Assembly: GCA_002368865.1 (NCBI GenBank) | Contig: DFDT01000010.1 | Coordinates: 1-13,370, forward strand | Length of the DNA stretch: 13,370 nucleotides | Direction: 5' to 3' | Source: Lachnospiraceae bacterium UBA3821 | Lineage (GTDB): Bacteria > Bacillota > Clostridia > Lachnospirales > Lachnospiraceae | Part shown: positions 12,617-13,370 of the stretch, one piece after another | Numbering within the stretch: position 1 is the stretch's first letter | Layout of the letters: the number at the start of each line of letters is the position of its first letter | The notes under the pieces: generated by a model | Databases searched by the model: none | What the model saw: the letters and a program-made list of their open reading frames with translations, nothing else | Told to the model about the DNA's origin: nothing | Program-made: the position numbers and the translations under genes

Positions 12617-13357
12617 CTATGAAAAAAAGATCTCCACCAGCGTCAAACCCTTGGCGGGCATCAGCGGGCCTGCCAATTCTCTGTTTTTCGCATCCAACAA
12701 TTCCGGGATACTCTCCGGACTCCGTTCCCCTTTTCCCACTTCCAGCAATGTTCCCATCAGGATTCGGATCATATGATGCAAAAAACCGTTCCCTTGAAAA
12801 GAAAAGGTAAGCAGTATATCCTCCTGCATGATCTCAATGGAATCAATCCTGCGGACCGTAGATTTCTTCCCTTTTTTGGCGGACGTAAAGCTTTTAAAAT
12901 CGTGCTCTCCGCACAGATAAGCCGCCGCCTTTCGCATGGCGTCCAGATCCAGCTTCTCCGGCACCCGGATCGCATATCTTCTCAGGAAAACATCCGGTAT
13001 CCCGCTGTTGATGACGCGATAGATATAATGCTTTCCGCTGGCATTCAGACGGCTGTGAAACCGCGGCCCCGCTTCCGTGACCTGAAGCACCGCGATGTCC
13101 TCCGGCAGATAAGTATTCATATATGTCTGCATCTCCTCTACCGTCATTTCTGAGTTGGTGTGAAAATTTGCCACCTGCCCCAGTGCGTGTACTCCCGCGT
13201 CCGTTCTTCCGCTTCCCTGAATCTCAATCGTTTCCTTGCACATTTTCGATAAGAGCGTTTCCAGTTTTCCCTGGATCGTATGATCGGTAGACTGCTGGCG
13301 CTGCCATCCCTGATACTTTGTTCCTTCATATTGTAACAAGAGTCTGATATTACGCAT
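12617..13357 (-). CDS. truA: tRNA pseudouridine(38-40) synthase TruA
   Basis: 246 residues, the usual length. TruA converts uridines 38, 39 and 40 in the anticodon arm of many tRNAs to pseudouridine. The catalytic aspartate is D53 in GSGRTDAGVHALGQVANF; RFHSRL (99-104) and the stacking tyrosine in KHYIYRV (Y111) are present. The HDFKSFTS (about 152-159) and GNGFLHHMIRILMGTLLEVGKG (about 196-217) segments complete the fold. The ATG at 13357 is preceded by AAGGAG, only 4 bases away, a slightly tight spacing. In Firmicutes truA often follows genes for energy-coupling transporters or ribosomal proteins; the window ends 13 bases upstream, so the operon partner is not visible. A terminator at 12521-12559 ends its transcript. 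Identification is firm. Confidence 0.97.
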   Translation of the reverse strand: MRNIRLLLQYEGTKYQGWQRQQSTDHTIQGKLETLLSKMCKETIEIQGSGRTDAGVHALGQVANFHTNSEMTVEEMQTYMNTYLPEDIAVLQVTEAGPRFHSRLNASGKHYIYRVINSGIPDVFLRRYAIRVPEKLDLDAMRKAAAYLCGEHDFKSFTSAKKGKKSTVRRIDSIEIMQEDILLTFSFQGNGFLHHMIRILMGTLLEVGKGERSPESIPELLDAKNRELAGPLMPAKGLTLVEIFFS

Positions 13358-13370
13358 GCGGCTCCTTTCC

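Noticed and set aside
1..13370. CRISPR array, tRNA, rRNA, insertion sequence or phage genes
   Set aside because: No regularly spaced repeats with unique spacers, no cloverleaf or rRNA sequence recognised, and no transposase with terminal repeats or integrase seen.

Overview
The window looks like a chromosomal segment of a low-to-moderate GC Firmicute, most likely a gut Lachnospiraceae/Clostridia member. The evidence is strong AGGAGG-type ribosome sites before nearly every gene, sigma-A-like promoters, a CsoR-CopA copper operon, pectin-type GH105 and GH43 enzymes, a Firmicute-type TraX protein and an Rpn/PD-(D/E)XK protein with a Gly-Glu-Gly-Tyr tail. Most genes are on the minus strand. Several annotated starts here are placed downstream of the longest open frame because a good Shine-Dalgarno site decides them.

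Layout from left to right. (1) 1-1187: the first 395 codons of clpB, cut by the window edge, with a candidate promoter at 1278-1305. (2) 1333-2850: an A/T-rich patch with an Rpn-family nuclease-like gene (minus), a 12-bp direct repeat in its upstream region, a 58-residue ribbon-helix-helix-like protein (plus) and a perfect 15-bp inverted repeat. It looks like acquired or fast-evolving material. (3) 2881-6102: a csoR-copA copper-efflux operon (minus) with two CsoR-type operators. The copA frame ends in a complete CopZ-like chaperone domain with its own ribosome site and ATG, so the gene may give both a fused pump and a free chaperone. (4) 6137-7744: an intracellular GH43 glycosidase. (5) 7813-8427: a membrane-anchored EIIA-Glc-like protein in which both phosphotransfer histidines are replaced. 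(6) 8501-8973: a divergent cold-shock protein gene with two candidate promoters, a 24-pair leader hairpin followed by seven T, and a strong terminator. (7) 8975-9653: mntP (manganese efflux) with its own promoter and a two-way terminator shared with the gene opposite. (8) 9689-10899: a GH105 unsaturated rhamnogalacturonyl hydrolase with its own promoter. (9) 10946-12440: an OmpR-type response regulator with a degenerate receiver domain, followed 22 bases later by a TraX-family membrane protein. (10) 12528-13357: truA and its terminator.

Functionally this is a housekeeping neighbourhood (ClpB, TruA, Csp) with inserted metal-homeostasis units (copper, manganese) and two solitary plant-cell-wall sugar enzymes lacking signal peptides, which therefore should act on oligosaccharides already imported. 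No tRNA, rRNA, CRISPR array, insertion sequence or phage gene was seen. The observations most worth following are the copA/copZ nested gene, the phosphorylation-dead EIIA-like protein, the cold-shock leader hairpin and the degenerate-receiver/TraX pair.
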